A stretch of 64,000 nt of DNA from Escherichia sp. MOD1-EC7003 (GTDB taxonomy: Bacteria > Pseudomonadota > Gammaproteobacteria > Enterobacterales > Enterobacteriaceae). Location: positions 1-64,000 of the forward strand of contig NZ_PTRE01000015.1 in the NCBI RefSeq assembly GCF_002965065.1, read 5' to 3'. The position numbers were made by a program, and so were the translations under genes. This document shows, one piece after another, positions 10,646 through 22,398 of this stretch. Each line of letters opens with the position of its first letter. Positions within the stretch are counted from its first letter, which is position 1. Below the pieces are notes generated by a model, which was given only the letters and a program-made list of their open reading frames with translations, made no database searches and had not been told where the DNA came from.

Positions 10646-12889
10646 ATGGCCCGTTCCAAAACTGCTCAGCCAAAACACTCACTGCGTAAAATCGCAGTTG
10701 TAGTAGCCATAGCGGTTAGCGGCATGTCTGTTTATGCACAGGCAGCGGTTGAACCGAAAGAAGACACTATCACCGTTACCGCTGCACCTGCGCCGCAAGA
10801 AAGCGCATGGGGGCCAGCTGCAACTATTGCTGCGCGACAGTCTGCTACCGGCACCAAAACCGATACGCCGATTCAAAAAGTGCCACAGTCTATTTCTGTT
10901 GTGACTGCCGAAGAGATGGCGCTGCATCAGCCTAAGTCAGTAAAAGAGGCGCTTAGCTACACCCCAGGCGTTGCCGTGGGAACTCGTGGCGCATCCAACA
11001 CCTACGACTACCTGATCATCCGTGGTTTCGCGGCTGACGGCCAAAGCCAGAACAACTATCTGAATGGCCTGAAGATGCAGGGTAACTTCTATAACGATGC
11101 AGTTATTGATCCGTATATGCTGGAACGTGCTGAAATTATGCGTGGTCCGGTTTCCGTGCTTTACGGTAAAAGCAGTCCTGGTGGCCTGTTGAACATGGTT
11201 AGCAAGCGCCCGACCACGGAACCATTGAAAGAAGTTCAGTTTAAAGCCGGTACTGACAGCCTGTTCCAGACTGGTTTTGACTTCAGCGATGCACTGGATG
11301 ATGACGGCGTTTACTCTTATCGCCTGACCGGTCTTGCGCGTTCTGCCAATGCCCAGCAGAAGGGCGCTGAAGAGCAGCGTTATGCTATTGCTCCAGCGTT
11401 CACCTGGCGTCCGAATGATAAAACCAATTTCACTTTCCTTTCTTACTTCCAGAATGAACCGGAAACCGGTTATTACGGCTGGTTGCCGAAAGAGGGGACG
11501 GTTGACACGTTGCCGAACGGTAAGCGTCTGCCGACAGACTTTAACGATGGGGCGAAAAACAACACCTATTCTCGTAATGAGAAAATGGTGGGCTACAGCT
11601 TCGACCACGAATTTAACGATACTTTTACTGTGCGTCAGAACTTGCGCTTTGCTGAAAACAAAACCTCGCAAAATAGCGTTTATGGTTACGGCGTCTGCTC
11701 CGATCCGGCGAATGTTTACAGCAAACAGTGTGCCGCTTTAGCGCCAGCCGATAAAGGTCACTACCTGGCACGTAAATACGTTGTTGATGATGAGAAGCTG
11801 CAAAACTTCTCCGTTGATACCCAGTTGCAGAGCAAGTTTGCCACCGGCGATATCGACCATACCCTGCTGACGGGTGTCGATTTCATGCGAATGCGTAATG
11901 ACATCAACGCCTGGTTTGGTTACGACGACTCCGTACCGCTGCTCGATCTGTACAATCCGGTGAATACCGATTTCGATTTCAATGCCAAAGACCCGGATAA
12001 CTCCGGCCCTTACCAAATCCTGAATAAGCAAAAGCAAACAGGCGTTTATGTTCAGGATCAGGCTCAGTGGGATAACGTGCTCGTCACACTGGGAGGTCGT
12101 TATGACTGGGCAGATCAAGAGTCTTTCAATCGCGTTTCAGGTAATACCGATAAACGTGATGATAAACAGTTCACCTGGCGTGGTGGTGTTAACTACCTGT
12201 TCGACAACGGCGTAACGCCGTATTTCAGCTACAGTGAATCGTTTGAACCTGCTTCACAGACGGGTGAAAGTGGTAACATTTTTGCACCGTCAAAAGGCAA
12301 ACAGTATGAAGTCGGCGTGAAATATGTGCCAGAAGATCGCCCAATTGTGGTGACTGGCGCGCTGTATCAGCTCACCAAAACCAACAACCTGATGGCGGAC
12401 CCGAATGGTTCATATTTCTCGGTTTAAGGCGGTGAGATTCGTGCGCGTGGCGTGGAACTGGAAGCGAAAGCAGCGTTGTCGGCGAGCGTTAACGTGGTTG
12501 GTTCGTACACCTATACCGATGCGGAATTTACTACTGACACCAACTACAAAGGCAATACGCCTGCACAGGTGCCAAAACATATGGCATCCTTATGGGCTGA
12601 CTATACCTTCTTTGAAGGCTCGCTCTCTGGTTTAACGCTGGGTACTGGTGGTCGTTATACTGGCTCCAGCTATGGTGATCCGGCTAACTCCTTTAAAGTG
12701 GGAAGTTATACGGTCGTGGATGCGTTAGTGCGTTATGATCTGGCGCGAGTCGGCATGGCGGGCTCCAACGTGGCGCTGCATGTCAACAACCTGTTCGATC
12801 GTGAATACGTCGCCAGCTGCTTTAACACTTATGGCTGCTTCTGGGGCGCAGAACGTCAGGTCGTTGCAACCGCAACCTTCCGTTTCTAA
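10646..12889 (+). pseudogene. fhuA: Ferrichrome receptor FhuA, interrupted by a nonsense codon
   Basis: FhuA is the TonB-dependent outer-membrane transporter of ferrichrome and the receptor for phages T1, T5 and phi80, colicin M and microcin J25. The frame opens with a signal peptide ending in YAQA (about 33 residues), the TonB box DTITVTA, the plug (to about residue 193) and the barrel. Codon 594 is TAA at 12425-12427, where K-12 as I recall it has GAA (Glu) in SVEGGEIRARG; one G-to-T change explains it. Beyond the stop the frame continues unbroken to TATFRF and TAA at 12889. The total is 747 codons, exactly the intact length. The truncated product lacks the last 154 residues, including several barrel strands and the terminal Phe that the BAM complex recognises, so it should not fold and would be a DegP substrate. 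No second lesion is visible, so the mutation is recent or a sequencing error. Confidence 0.93.
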
Positions 12890-12900
12890 TTTCTCTTTTG

Positions 12901-12920
12901 GGGCACGGATTTCCGTGCCC
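12901..12920 (+). terminator. Hairpin between fhuA and fhuC
   Basis: GGGCACGGA and TCCGTGCCC form a nine-pair stem with a two-base loop, followed by ATTT. It lies 11 bases after the fhuA stop and 19 before fhuC, and probably tunes the ratio of receptor to transporter rather than ending all transcription. Confidence 0.6.
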
Positions 12921-12939
12921 ATTTCACAAGTTGGCTGTT

Positions 12940-13737
12940 ATGCAGGAATACACGAATCATTCCGATACCACTTTTGCACTGCGTAATATCTCCTTTCGTG
13001 TGCCCGGGCGCACGCTTTTGCATCCGCTGTCGTTAACCTTTCCAGCCGGGAAAGTGACCGGTCTGATTGGTCACAACGGTTCTGGTAAATCCACGCTGTT
13101 AAAAATGTTGGGCCGTCATCAGCCACCGTCGGAAGGGGAGATTCTTCTGGATGCCCAGCCGCTGGAAAGCTGGAACAGCAAAGCGTTTGCCCGCAAAGTG
13201 GCTTATTTGCCGCAGCAACTTCCCCCGGCTGAAGGGATGACGGTGCGTGAACTGGTGGCGATTGGCCGTTACCCGTGGCATGGCGCGCTGGGGCGCTTTG
13301 GCGTGGCAGATCGCGAAAAGGTCGAGGAAGCTATCGCGCTGGTTGGGTTAAAATCGCTGGCGCATCGACTGGTCGATAGCCTCTCTGGCGGCGAACGTCA
13401 GCGGGCGTGGATCGCCATGCTGGTAGCGCAGGATAGCCGCTGTCTGTTGCTGGACGAACCAACCTCGGCGCTGGATATCGCCCACCAGGTTGATGTACTG
13501 GCGCTGGTGCACCGTTTAAGTCAGGAACGTGGCCTGACGGTCATTGCCGTGCTGCATGATATCAATATGGCGGCGCGCTACTGTGATTATCTGGTTGCTC
13601 TGCGCGGCGGTGAAATGATTGCGCAGGGAACGCCTGCGGAAATGATGCGCGGCGAAACCCTCGAAATGATTTATGGCATCCCGATGGGGATTTTGCCGCA
13701 TCCGGCGGGTGCTGCACCTGTGAGTTTTGTTTATTGA
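12940..13737 (+). CDS. fhuC: Iron(III)-hydroxamate ABC transporter ATP-binding protein
   Basis: FhuC is the ATPase of the FhuCDB importer, which moves ferrichrome, coprogen, aerobactin and other hydroxamates across the inner membrane. The 265-residue protein has Walker A GHNGSGKST near residue 45, the signature LSGGERQR near 149, and Walker B CLLLDEPTSALD near 168. The ATG at 12940 (MQEYTNHSD) gives the family length. The stop overlaps the fhuD ATG by one base, indicating coupled translation. It is intact, but it lies downstream of the premature stop in fhuA, so about 460 untranslated bases could reduce its transcription through Rho. Confidence 0.96.
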   Translation: MQEYTNHSDTTFALRNISFRVPGRTLLHPLSLTFPAGKVTGLIGHNGSGKSTLLKMLGRHQPPSEGEILLDAQPLESWNSKAFARKVAYLPQQLPPAEGMTVRELVAIGRYPWHGALGRFGVADREKVEEAIALVGLKSLAHRLVDSLSGGERQRAWIAMLVAQDSRCLLLDEPTSALDIAHQVDVLALVHRLSQERGLTVIAVLHDINMAARYCDYLVALRGGEMIAQGTPAEMMRGETLEMIYGIPMGILPHPAGAAPVSFVY

Positions 13738-14627
13738 TGAGCGGCTTACCTCTAATTTCGCGCCGTCGACTGTTAACGGCGATGGCACTTACTCCGTTGT
13801 TATGGCAGATGAATACCGCCCGCGCGGCGGCTATTGATCTTAATCGTATTGTGGCGCTGGAGTGGTTGCCGGTGGAATTACTGCTGGCGCTCGGCATCGT
13901 GCCTTACGGCGTGGCAGATACCATTAGCTATCGCTTGTGGGTCAGCGAACCGCCATTGCCGGAATCGGTAATTGACGTTGGTTTGCGTACAGAACCTAAC
14001 CTCGAATTGCTGACCGAAATGAAACCGTCGTTTATGGTCTGGTCGGCGGGATATGGCCCTTCACCAGAAATGCTGGCACGCATTGCGCCGGGGCGCGGAT
14101 TTAACTTCAGCGATGGCAAAAAGCCGCTGGCGATGGCGCGTAAATCGCTGACGGAAATGGCAAATTTACTTAACCTGCAAAGCGCAGCCGAAACGCATTT
14201 AGCGCAATATGAAGATGTTATTCGCAGTATGAAACCTCGCTTTGTGAAGCGTGGTGCACGCCCGTTATTACTGACGACGCTTATCGATCCGCGCCATATG
14301 CTGGTCTTCGGTCCAAACAGCTTGTTCCAGGAAATTCTCGATGAATACGGCATCCCAAATGCCTGGCAGGGGGAAACCAACTTCTGGGGCAGTACCGCCG
14401 TCAGTATCGATCGTCTGGCAGCGTATAAAGACGTTGATGTGCTCTGTTTTGATCATGACAACAGCAAAGACATGGACGCGCTAATGGCAACCCCGCTGTG
14501 GCAGGCAATGCCGTTTGTCCGTGCTGGACGCTTTCAGCGCGTACCCGCCGTCTGGTTCTATGGCGCGACACTCTCGGCAATGCACTTTGTGCGCGTTCTG
14601 GACAACGCCATTGGAGGTAAAGCGTGA
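13737..14627 (+). CDS. fhuD: Periplasmic iron(III)-hydroxamate binding protein
   Basis: FhuD captures hydroxamate siderophores in the periplasm and delivers them to FhuB. The 296-residue protein begins SGLPLISRRRLL, a twin-arginine-type start (SRRRLL), followed by a hydrophobic stretch and a cleavage site near ARAA at about residue 30. The mature part is a class III binding protein with two lobes joined by a long helix. The ATG overlaps the fhuC stop, and its own end overlaps fhuB by four bases. The sequence is intact. Confidence 0.96.
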   Translation: MSGLPLISRRRLLTAMALTPLLWQMNTARAAAIDLNRIVALEWLPVELLLALGIVPYGVADTISYRLWVSEPPLPESVIDVGLRTEPNLELLTEMKPSFMVWSAGYGPSPEMLARIAPGRGFNFSDGKKPLAMARKSLTEMANLLNLQSAAETHLAQYEDVIRSMKPRFVKRGARPLLLTTLIDPRHMLVFGPNSLFQEILDEYGIPNAWQGETNFWGSTAVSIDRLAAYKDVDVLCFDHDNSKDMDALMATPLWQAMPFVRAGRFQRVPAVWFYGATLSAMHFVRVLDNAIGGKA

Positions 14628-16606
14628 GTAAACGTATTGCGCTTTTCCCGGCATTATTGCTGGCGCTGCTGGTGATTGTCGCTACGGCGCTGACCTGGAT
14701 GAACTTCTCGCAGGCGCTGCCGCGTAGCCAGTGGGCGCAGGCTGCCTGGTCGCCGGATATTGACCTCATCGAGCAGATGATTTTTCACTACAGCTTGCTG
14801 CCGCGTCTGACGATTTCTCTACTGGTGGGCGCGGGTCTGGGGCTGGTGGGCGTACTGTTTCAGCAAGTGCTGCGTAACCCGCTGGCAGAACCGACGACGC
14901 TGGGCGTTGCTACAGGCGCGCAACTGGGAATTACCGTCACTACGCTCTGGGCGATCCCTGGGGCGATGGCGAGCCAGTTTGCCGCGCTGGCAGGCGCTTG
15001 CGTCGTTGGCTTAATCGTCTTTGGCGTCGCGTGGGGGAAACGGCTTTCGCCGGTAACGCTGATCCTCGCAGGGCTGGTAGTGAGCCTTTATTGCGGGGCA
15101 ATTAATCAGTTACTGGTTATCTTCCATCACGACCAGCTGCAAAGCATGTTCCTGTGGAGTACTGGAACGCTGACGCAAACCGACTGGGGTGGCGTTGAGC
15201 GTTTATGGCCGCAGCTGCTGGGCGGCGTGATGCTGACGTTGCTACTACTTCGCCCGTTAACCCTGATGGGGCTTGATGATGGTGTGGCGCGTAATCTCGG
15301 ACTGGCCTTGTCGCTGGCGCGTCTGGCGGCACTGTCGTTGGCGATAGTCATCAGTGCTCTGCTGGTGAACGCGGTAGGGATTATCGGCTTTATCGGTTTG
15401 TTCGCGCCGCTGCTGGCAAAAATGCTGGGCGCGCGGCGACTGCTGCCAAGACTGCTGCTGGCGTCGCTGATTGGTGCATTGATCCTCTGGCTTTCCGATC
15501 AAATCATCCTCTGGCTGACTCGTGTGTGGATGGAGGTTTCCACCGGTTCAGTCACTGCACTGATTGGTGCGCCGATACTGCTGTGGCTGCTGCCGCGTTT
15601 ACGCAGCATTAGCGCGCCAGATATGAAGGTTAACGATCGGGTCGCTGCTGAACGCCAACATGTGCTGGCGTTTGCCCTTGCGGGCGGCGTACTGCTGGTG
15701 ATTGCCGTGCTGGTGTCGCTGTCGTTTGGTCGAGATGCGCACGGCTGGGCGTGGGCAAGCGGGGCGTTGTTCGAGGATTTGATGCCTTGGCGCTGGCCAC
15801 GAATTATGGCAGCACTGTTTGCGGGTGTGATGCTGGCGGTGGCGGGTTGCATTATCCAGCGGCTGACCGGAAACCCGATGGCAAGCCCCGAAGTGCTGGG
15901 GATTAGCTCCGGCGCGGCGTTTGGCGTGGTGCTGATGCTGTTTTTAGTGCCAGGTAATGCCTTTGGTTGGTTGCTGCCTGCGGGGAGCCTCGGTGCGGCG
16001 GCGACGCTGCTGATCATTATGCTTGCTGCCGGGCGCGGTGGATTTTCCCCACACCGCATGTTACTGGCGGGGATGGCGTTAAGCACCGCGTTCAGCATGC
16101 TTTTGATGATGTTGCAGGCAAGTGGTGACCCGCGAATGGCGCAAGTGCTGACCTGGATCTCTGGTTCGACCTACAACGCCACCGATGCGCAGGTCTGGCG
16201 TACCGGAATTGTGATGGTGATTTTGCTGGCAATTACCCCGCTGTGCCGCCGCTGGCTGACCATTCTACCGCTGGGCGGTGATACCGCACGAGCCGTGGGA
16301 ATGGCGCTGACGCCGACGCGAATTGCACTGCTGCTGTTAGCGGCTTGCCTGACGGCGACCGCGACGATGACCATTGGACCATTGAGTTTTGTCGGTTTAA
16401 TGGCTCCGCATATGGCACGGATGATGGGCTTTCGACGGACGATGCCGCACATCGTGATTTCGGCGCTGGTGGGAGGATTACTGCTGGTGTTCGCTGACTG
16501 GTGTGGGCGAATGGTGCTGTTTCCATTCCAGATCCCAGCGGGGCTGCTGTCGACCTTTATCGGCGCGCCGTATTTTATCTATTTGTTGAGAAAGCAGAGC
16601 CGTTAA
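14624..16606 (+). CDS. fhuB: Iron(III)-hydroxamate ABC transporter permease
   Basis: FhuB is the inner-membrane channel of the Fhu importer. At 660 residues it is a fused tandem duplication of the FecCD-type permease, each half with about ten membrane helices; related transporters use two separate subunits. The paired segments NPLAEPTTLGVATGA (near residue 86) and NPMASPEVLGISSGA (near 420) and the two GFIGL/SFVGLMAPH segments show the duplication directly. These contain the loops that contact FhuC. It ends the fhu operon and is convergent with hemL across a REP cluster. Confidence 0.96.
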   Translation: MSKRIALFPALLLALLVIVATALTWMNFSQALPRSQWAQAAWSPDIDLIEQMIFHYSLLPRLTISLLVGAGLGLVGVLFQQVLRNPLAEPTTLGVATGAQLGITVTTLWAIPGAMASQFAALAGACVVGLIVFGVAWGKRLSPVTLILAGLVVSLYCGAINQLLVIFHHDQLQSMFLWSTGTLTQTDWGGVERLWPQLLGGVMLTLLLLRPLTLMGLDDGVARNLGLALSLARLAALSLAIVISALLVNAVGIIGFIGLFAPLLAKMLGARRLLPRLLLASLIGALILWLSDQIILWLTRVWMEVSTGSVTALIGAPILLWLLPRLRSISAPDMKVNDRVAAERQHVLAFALAGGVLLVIAVLVSLSFGRDAHGWAWASGALFEDLMPWRWPRIMAALFAGVMLAVAGCIIQRLTGNPMASPEVLGISSGAAFGVVLMLFLVPGNAFGWLLPAGSLGAAATLLIIMLAAGRGGFSPHRMLLAGMALSTAFSMLLMMLQASGDPRMAQVLTWISGSTYNATDAQVWRTGIVMVILLAITPLCRRWLTILPLGGDTARAVGMALTPTRIALLLLAACLTATATMTIGPLSFVGLMAPHMARMMGFRRTMPHIVISALVGGLLLVFADWCGRMVLFPFQIPAGLLSTFIGAPYFIYLLRKQSR

Positions 16607-16633
16607 TTTTTCCATATAACGGCCCTTAACTCC

Positions 16634-16751
16634 TGGATGGATAAAGCGTTTACGCGGCAAAGGATGCCCGATGCGACGCTGGGGCGTCTTATCGGGCCTA
16701 TAAACGCTCCTGATCTGTAGGTCGGATAAGGCGTTTACGCCGCATCCGACA
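16634..16751. repeat. REP cluster (BIME) between fhuB and hemL
   Basis: Two clear REP units in opposite orientation occupy 16666-16700 (GCCCGATGCGACGC...GCGTCTTATCGGGC) and 16722-16751 (GTCGGATAAGGCG...CGCATCCGAC). A more degenerate one lies at 16634-16660. The cluster sits between convergent genes, a usual position for REP units, where they act on mRNA 3' ends, Rho termination and gyrase binding. Confidence 0.85.
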
Positions 16752-16763
16752 AACAATGCGGGA

Positions 16764-18044
16764 TCACAACGTCGCAAACACCCGACGTGCAGCATCGATG
16801 GTGTTATTGATATCTTCCATGCTGTGCGCCACAGACATAAAGCCCGCTTCAAACGCCGACGGTGCCAGGTAAACACCTTCATCCAGCATCATATGGAAGA
16901 AACGTTTAAAGCGCTCGACGTCACAGGCCATTACGTCCTGATAGCACGTCACGGACTTGGCGTCGGTAAAGAAGATACCGAACATGCCGCCGACGTGGTT
17001 TACCACCAGCGGAATACCCGCTTCTTCTGCCGCTTCCAGCAGACCTTCTGCCAGACGCGTTGTCAGCTCATCCAGCGTCTCGTGAACGCCCGGCTGTGCG
17101 ACCTCATTCAGACAGGCAAAACCGGCTGCCATCGCAATCGGGTTACCGGAAAGCGTACCCGCCTGATAGACCGGACCGGTCGGGGCCAGCGCATCCATTA
17201 CATCACGACGACCACCGAATGCGCCTACCGGCATTCCACCGCCGATGATTTTGCCCAGGCAGGTGAGATCTGGCACTACGCCGTAATAATCCTGTGCGCC
17301 AGCCAGCGCCACGCGGAAACCGGTCATCACTTCATCGATGATCAGCAACGCACCAAATTCGTCGCACAGCGCGCGCAGACCCGGCAGGAACTCTGGCAGC
17401 GGTGGAACACAGTTCATATTGCCGGCCACCGGCTCGACGATAATACAGGCAATTTCTTGCGGGTATTGCTCAAACGCGGCGCGTACAGAAGCCAGATCGT
17501 TATAAGTACATGTTAAGGTATGTTTGGCGAAATCTGCCGGAACGCCCGGCGAGTTTGGCTGACCTAAGGTGAGTGCGCCAGAACCGGCTTTTACCAGCAG
17601 GCAGTCAGCGTGACCGTGGTAGCAACCTTCGAATTTAATGATTTTGTCGCGACCGGTAAAACCACGGGCCAGACGGATGGCGCTCATCGTCGCCTCGGTG
17701 CCGGAGTTCACCATGCGCACCATATCCATGGTCGGGACCAGTTCGGTCACCCGTTGCGCCATTTTCACTTCCATTTCGGTCGGTGCGCCAAAGCTCAGAC
17801 CGCGCCCGGCGGCTTCTATCACAGCATTGCGGATCGCCGGATGGTTATGACCCAGCACCATCGGCCCCCAGGAACCGACATAATCGATATAGGCTTTGCC
17901 ATCTACATCGTACAGATAAGCGCCGTCCGCTTTTTCGATAAACAGTGGAGTGCCGCCCACGCCAGTAAAGGCGCGAACAGGGGAGTTCACACCGCCAGGG
18001 ATCAGCTCGCGCGCTGCGCTGTAAAGATTTTCAGACTTACTCAT
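16764..18044 (-). CDS. hemL: Glutamate-1-semialdehyde 2,1-aminomutase
   Basis: HemL converts glutamate-1-semialdehyde to 5-aminolevulinate, the second step of the C5 route to haem. It is a pyridoxal-phosphate enzyme of the class III aminotransferase fold. The 426-residue protein carries the [11 protein letters not shown] segment (cofactor aspartate, near residue 245) and [14 protein letters not shown], whose lysine near residue 265 binds PLP. The length equals that of K-12. It is divergent from clcA, with 224 bases between starts, and convergent with fhuB. Confidence 0.97.
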   Translation of the reverse strand: MSKSENLYSAARELIPGGVNSPVRAFTGVGGTPLFIEKADGAYLYDVDGKAYIDYVGSWGPMVLGHNHPAIRNAVIEAAGRGLSFGAPTEMEVKMAQRVTELVPTMDMVRMVNSGTEATMSAIRLARGFTGRDKIIKFEGCYHGHADCLLVKAGSGALTLGQPNSPGVPADFAKHTLTCTYNDLASVRAAFEQYPQEIACIIVEPVAGNMNCVPPLPEFLPGLRALCDEFGALLIIDEVMTGFRVALAGAQDYYGVVPDLTCLGKIIGGGMPVGAFGGRRDVMDALAPTGPVYQAGTLSGNPIAMAAGFACLNEVAQPGVHETLDELTTRLAEGLLEAAEEAGIPLVVNHVGGMFGIFFTDAKSVTCYQDVMACDVERFKRFFHMMLDEGVYLAPSAFEAGFMSVAHSMEDINNTIDAARRVFATL

Positions 18045-18250
18045 GGAGGGGTCCTGATTCGTAGAAAAAGTGAATGGCTGCTATTCTATGTTATTCATAA
18101 CAAGTTAAATACTCGTCAAACATCAGGTTGCTTGTACAGGTGCAATCCTGATTTCTTAGAGTATAAAAGTTTTGTGCATTTGAAACATTACGCTTTGCAA
18201 AGGATTTTCATGGAACGTGCGAGTAAAATGCCGTCATCTTATTTGTATGA

Positions 18251-19690
<1,440 letters not shown>

Positions 19691-19771
19691 ACGAAATACC
19701 AGGGTATTAGATAATGGCGATTATTATTGGGTTAGAATTTGCCCAATTGCCGATGTCGTTTGGAGCAAAAT

Positions 19772-20116
19772 ATGAGTGATGACGTAGCACTGCCGCTGGA
19801 GTTTACCGATGCAGCAGCCAACAAAGTTAAAAGCCTGATCGCTGACGAAGATAACCCGAATCTGAAATTACGCGTGTATATCACCGGTGGTGGTTGCAGC
19901 GGCTTCCAGTATGGTTTCACCTTTGATGATCAGGTGAACGAAGGTGATATGACCATCGAAAAACAGGGCGTTGGCCTGGTGGTTGACCCGATGAGCCTGC
20001 AATATCTGGTCGGCGGTTCCGTTGACTATACCGAAGGTCTGGAAGGTTCTCGTTTCATCGTGACCAACCCGAACGCGAAAAGCACCTGCGGTTGCGGTTC
20101 TTCCTTCAGCATCTAA
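19772..20116 (+). CDS. erpA: Iron-sulfur cluster insertion protein ErpA
   Basis: ErpA is an A-type carrier that delivers Fe-S clusters to targets such as IspG and respiratory enzymes, and is essential for aerobic growth of E. coli. The 114-residue protein has the three conserved cysteines: [11 protein letters not shown] (near residue 42) and TCGCGSS at the C-terminus. The ATG at 19772 (MSDDVAL) is preceded by GGAG and gives the family length; the longer frame upstream is discarded. Confidence 0.97.
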
Positions 20117-20130
20117 ACTGTTGTTCATGT

Positions 20131-20149
20131 GCCGGATAAGCTATCCGGC
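20131..20149. terminator. Hairpin between convergent erpA and yadS
   Basis: GCCGGATA and TATCCGGC form a perfect eight-pair stem with a three-base loop, followed on the plus strand by ATATCTTCTCT. It lies in the 46 bases between two converging genes and probably serves both. Confidence 0.65.
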
Positions 20150-20162
20150 ATATCTTCTCTCT

Positions 20163-20786
20163 TCAACGCCCATTCTCATCCAGCGCAAACGTCGGTAGCT
20201 TAAGGTGCCAACGAATAGCCGCCAGCCGAATCAATAGCGTCACGACCATGCCCATCATACTGGCTGTTTCCAGTGGTACGGAAAATGTGTAATAAGCCGT
20301 AGCGTGCACAATACCGCCGATAATACAGGCTGTTGCGTAGATTTCTGTGCGTAAAATCATGGGGATTTCGCGGGCCAGTACATCACGAATGATCCCGCCG
20401 CCAACGCCAGTAATGACGCCCATACAGACCGCGATTAACGGACCAGCTTCCGCATTAAAGGCTTTATTCACGCCAATACCGACAAACACCGCCAGACCAA
20501 CGGCATCCAGCACCGGCAACATCCATTTTGGTAAGCGTCTTGGCTGGCGCACCAGCACGATGGTCAGCATGCTGGTGACCATTGCAACGACCAGATCGGT
20601 GGGATCTTTCACCCAAAATACCGGGCCGTGATCCAGCGCCATGTCGCGAATTGTCCCGCCGCCTACTGCGGTAACCACGCCCAATACCAGGACACCAAAA
20701 GGGTCCATACGCAATTTTCCGGCGAGTAAAACGCCGGAGATGGCAAATACCGCTGTGCCGACTATATCCAGCCAATAGACGAGCAT
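20163..20786 (-). CDS. yadS: TRIC family cation channel / UPF0126 membrane protein
   Basis: This is a 207-residue membrane protein with two repeats of the UPF0126 (TRIC-like) domain, each with three predicted helices. Glycine-rich segments GVVTAVGGGTIRD and GVITGVGGGIIRD (near residues 36 and 122) mark the internal duplication. Bacterial TRIC homologues form trimeric cation channels; the physiological role in E. coli is not settled. The start is the ATG of MLVYWLD. It lies 37 bases downstream of btuF on the same strand and may be the last gene of the mtn-btuF-yadS transcript. Confidence 0.9.
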   Translation of the reverse strand: MLVYWLDIVGTAVFAISGVLLAGKLRMDPFGVLVLGVVTAVGGGTIRDMALDHGPVFWVKDPTDLVVAMVTSMLTIVLVRQPRRLPKWMLPVLDAVGLAVFVGIGVNKAFNAEAGPLIAVCMGVITGVGGGIIRDVLAREIPMILRTEIYATACIIGGIVHATAYYTFSVPLETASMMGMVVTLLIRLAAIRWHLKLPTFALDENGR

Positions 20787-20823
20787 TGTTCTATCCCCAC
20801 TGAGCACCTGAAAAGGTCAGGCA

Positions 20824-21624
20824 CTAATCTACCTGTGAAAGCGCATTACAGAGCTGTTTTGCTGCGAGGATAATACGTGGGCTTGCACGTTCAAACCAGT
20901 CACTCGTGAGAGGAATAACGGGAATTTTGAGCTGTTCACCCCAGTATTGTTTGATTTTAGGAATTTGGTCCGGTCCACCTGTAATGACAATCGCCTGTGG
21001 CGCGCGTGCTAACACCTGTTCGCGGCTAACTTGCGGCCAGGGTACCCGGCTGTCTTTAAAGATGTTTTCTCCACCACAAACTTCGAGTACCTGGTTCTGA
21101 ATTGACGCTTTTCCACTGGTAAATGGTGGATTAATGCCGAATTGCAGAAAAACACGTTTTTTAGGTTTATCAGCATATTGGGCTTTCAATTGCGCGTACT
21201 GGTCCAGCAGGGATTGCGCGGCTTGTTCGGCCTTGTCCGGTTGCGGACTCCAGGGGGCCAGTTGACGTAACGCATTGGCAATTTGTTCAATGCTTGTCGC
21301 ATCGACCCACATCACTTTTATTCCCAGTGACGCCAGCTGGTCAACCTGCCGTTCGGCATTACCTCCACGCCAGGCAATCACCAGATCGGGTTGCAGCGCC
21401 ACAATGCGTTCCAGATTCATCCCCTGCCAGGTAGAAACCTGCTCAATCTTCTGCGCTTGTGGAGGATAGTCGGAATAGCTGCTGACCCCAACCGGCGTGA
21501 TCCCGGCGGCAAAGGCAAGTTCAGTGTTGGCGGGAGAAAGCGTGATGACGCGCGGCGCGGCGTTGAGCCACAGCGGCGCGAGAAAAGACAGGGCGACCAG
21601 CGCCCTGAACAGTGACTTAGCCAT
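20824..21624 (-). CDS. btuF: Vitamin B12 periplasmic binding protein
   Basis: BtuF binds cobalamin in the periplasm and presents it to the BtuCD ABC importer. The 266-residue precursor starts at MAKSLFRAL, with a signal peptide ending near WLNAA at residue 22. The mature protein is a class III binding protein whose lobes carry the [10 protein letters not shown] and GGPDQIPK segments. Two acidic surface residues (one per lobe) contact arginines of BtuC. Its ATG lies inside the end of mtn (eight-base overlap), so the pair is co-translated, as in K-12. Confidence 0.96.
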   Translation of the reverse strand: MAKSLFRALVALSFLAPLWLNAAPRVITLSPANTELAFAAGITPVGVSSYSDYPPQAQKIEQVSTWQGMNLERIVALQPDLVIAWRGGNAERQVDQLASLGIKVMWVDATSIEQIANALRQLAPWSPQPDKAEQAAQSLLDQYAQLKAQYADKPKKRVFLQFGINPPFTSGKASIQNQVLEVCGGENIFKDSRVPWPQVSREQVLARAPQAIVITGGPDQIPKIKQYWGEQLKIPVIPLTSDWFERASPRIILAAKQLCNALSQVD

Positions 21625-22315
21625 GTGCCAGTTTCTGCACCAGTGACTCAACCATCAGGCTGGACTGCTTAGCGGCAACAGCCAGGAACTCATCGAAGCT
21701 AAGATGAGACTGTTGATCGGCTACGTCAGAGATGGCGCGTACTACGACAAACGGGACGTTGAAATTGTGGCAGACATGGGCGATTGCCGTCGCTTCCATC
21801 TCAACAGCAATGGCCTGTGGGAAGTTGTTGTGGATTTTCGCCAGGCCAACAGAGCCGTTGATGAAAGCGTCGCCGCTAACAATCAGGCCACGTACAGCGT
21901 TAAGATTCAGTTCGGCAATGCAGACCTCAGCGGCAGCGATCAATTTATCATCAGCTTTGAAGCCTGCCGGGCAGCCAGGTAACTGACCGTATTCGTAACC
22001 AAATGCTGTGACATCCGCGTCGTGATAACGTGCTTCGTCCGAGACGACGATATCTCCCACTTTCAGTGTTGGCGCCAGGCCACCGGCAGAACCGGTGTTA
22101 ATAATCACATCTGGCTTGCAGTGTTCCAACAGCAGAGTGGCACCTAGCGCCGCAGCGACTTTACCGATGCCCGATTTCAGAAGCGCAACTTCGGTTCCAT
22201 TCAGTTGGCCGGTATAGATTTCGCAACCGCCCAGACTGATAGTTTGACGGTTTTCGATTTTGTCACGCAGCAACGTAACTTCTTCTTCCATTGCACCAAT
22301 GATGCCGATTTTCAT
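21617..22315 (-). CDS. mtn: 5'-methylthioadenosine/S-adenosylhomocysteine nucleosidase
   Basis: Mtn cleaves adenine from methylthioadenosine, S-adenosylhomocysteine and 5'-deoxyadenosine, feeding methionine salvage and autoinducer-2 synthesis. The 232-residue protein has the catalytic residues of the family: Glu12 in GAMEEEV, Glu174 in VEMEATA and Asp197 in AISDVADQ. Length and start equal K-12. It is divergent from dgt, with 83 bases between the starts. Confidence 0.97.
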   Translation of the reverse strand: MKIGIIGAMEEEVTLLRDKIENRQTISLGGCEIYTGQLNGTEVALLKSGIGKVAAALGATLLLEHCKPDVIINTGSAGGLAPTLKVGDIVVSDEARYHDADVTAFGYEYGQLPGCPAGFKADDKLIAAAEVCIAELNLNAVRGLIVSGDAFINGSVGLAKIHNNFPQAIAVEMEATAIAHVCHNFNVPFVVVRAISDVADQQSHLSFDEFLAVAAKQSSLMVESLVQKLAHG

Positions 22316-22398
22316 AGATTTACTCGCGATAAGCCCGATTTGAAGGCATAGTTTACCATGCGCTTACGGGGAAGCGTATTTCTCACGCGGGAGAGGAC

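Noticed and set aside
12452-12889. 145-codon frame starting with GTG after the fhuA stop, as a separate gene
   Set aside because: It is simply the remaining 3' part of fhuA in the same frame, without a ribosome-binding site; kept within the pseudogene.
16824-17516. 230-codon plus-strand frame over hemL
   Set aside because: Antisense shadow of hemL, with no domain.
20824-21624. Cobalamin riboswitch upstream of btuF
   Set aside because: btuF lies inside the mtn transcript with an eight-base overlap and there is no leader that could hold one.
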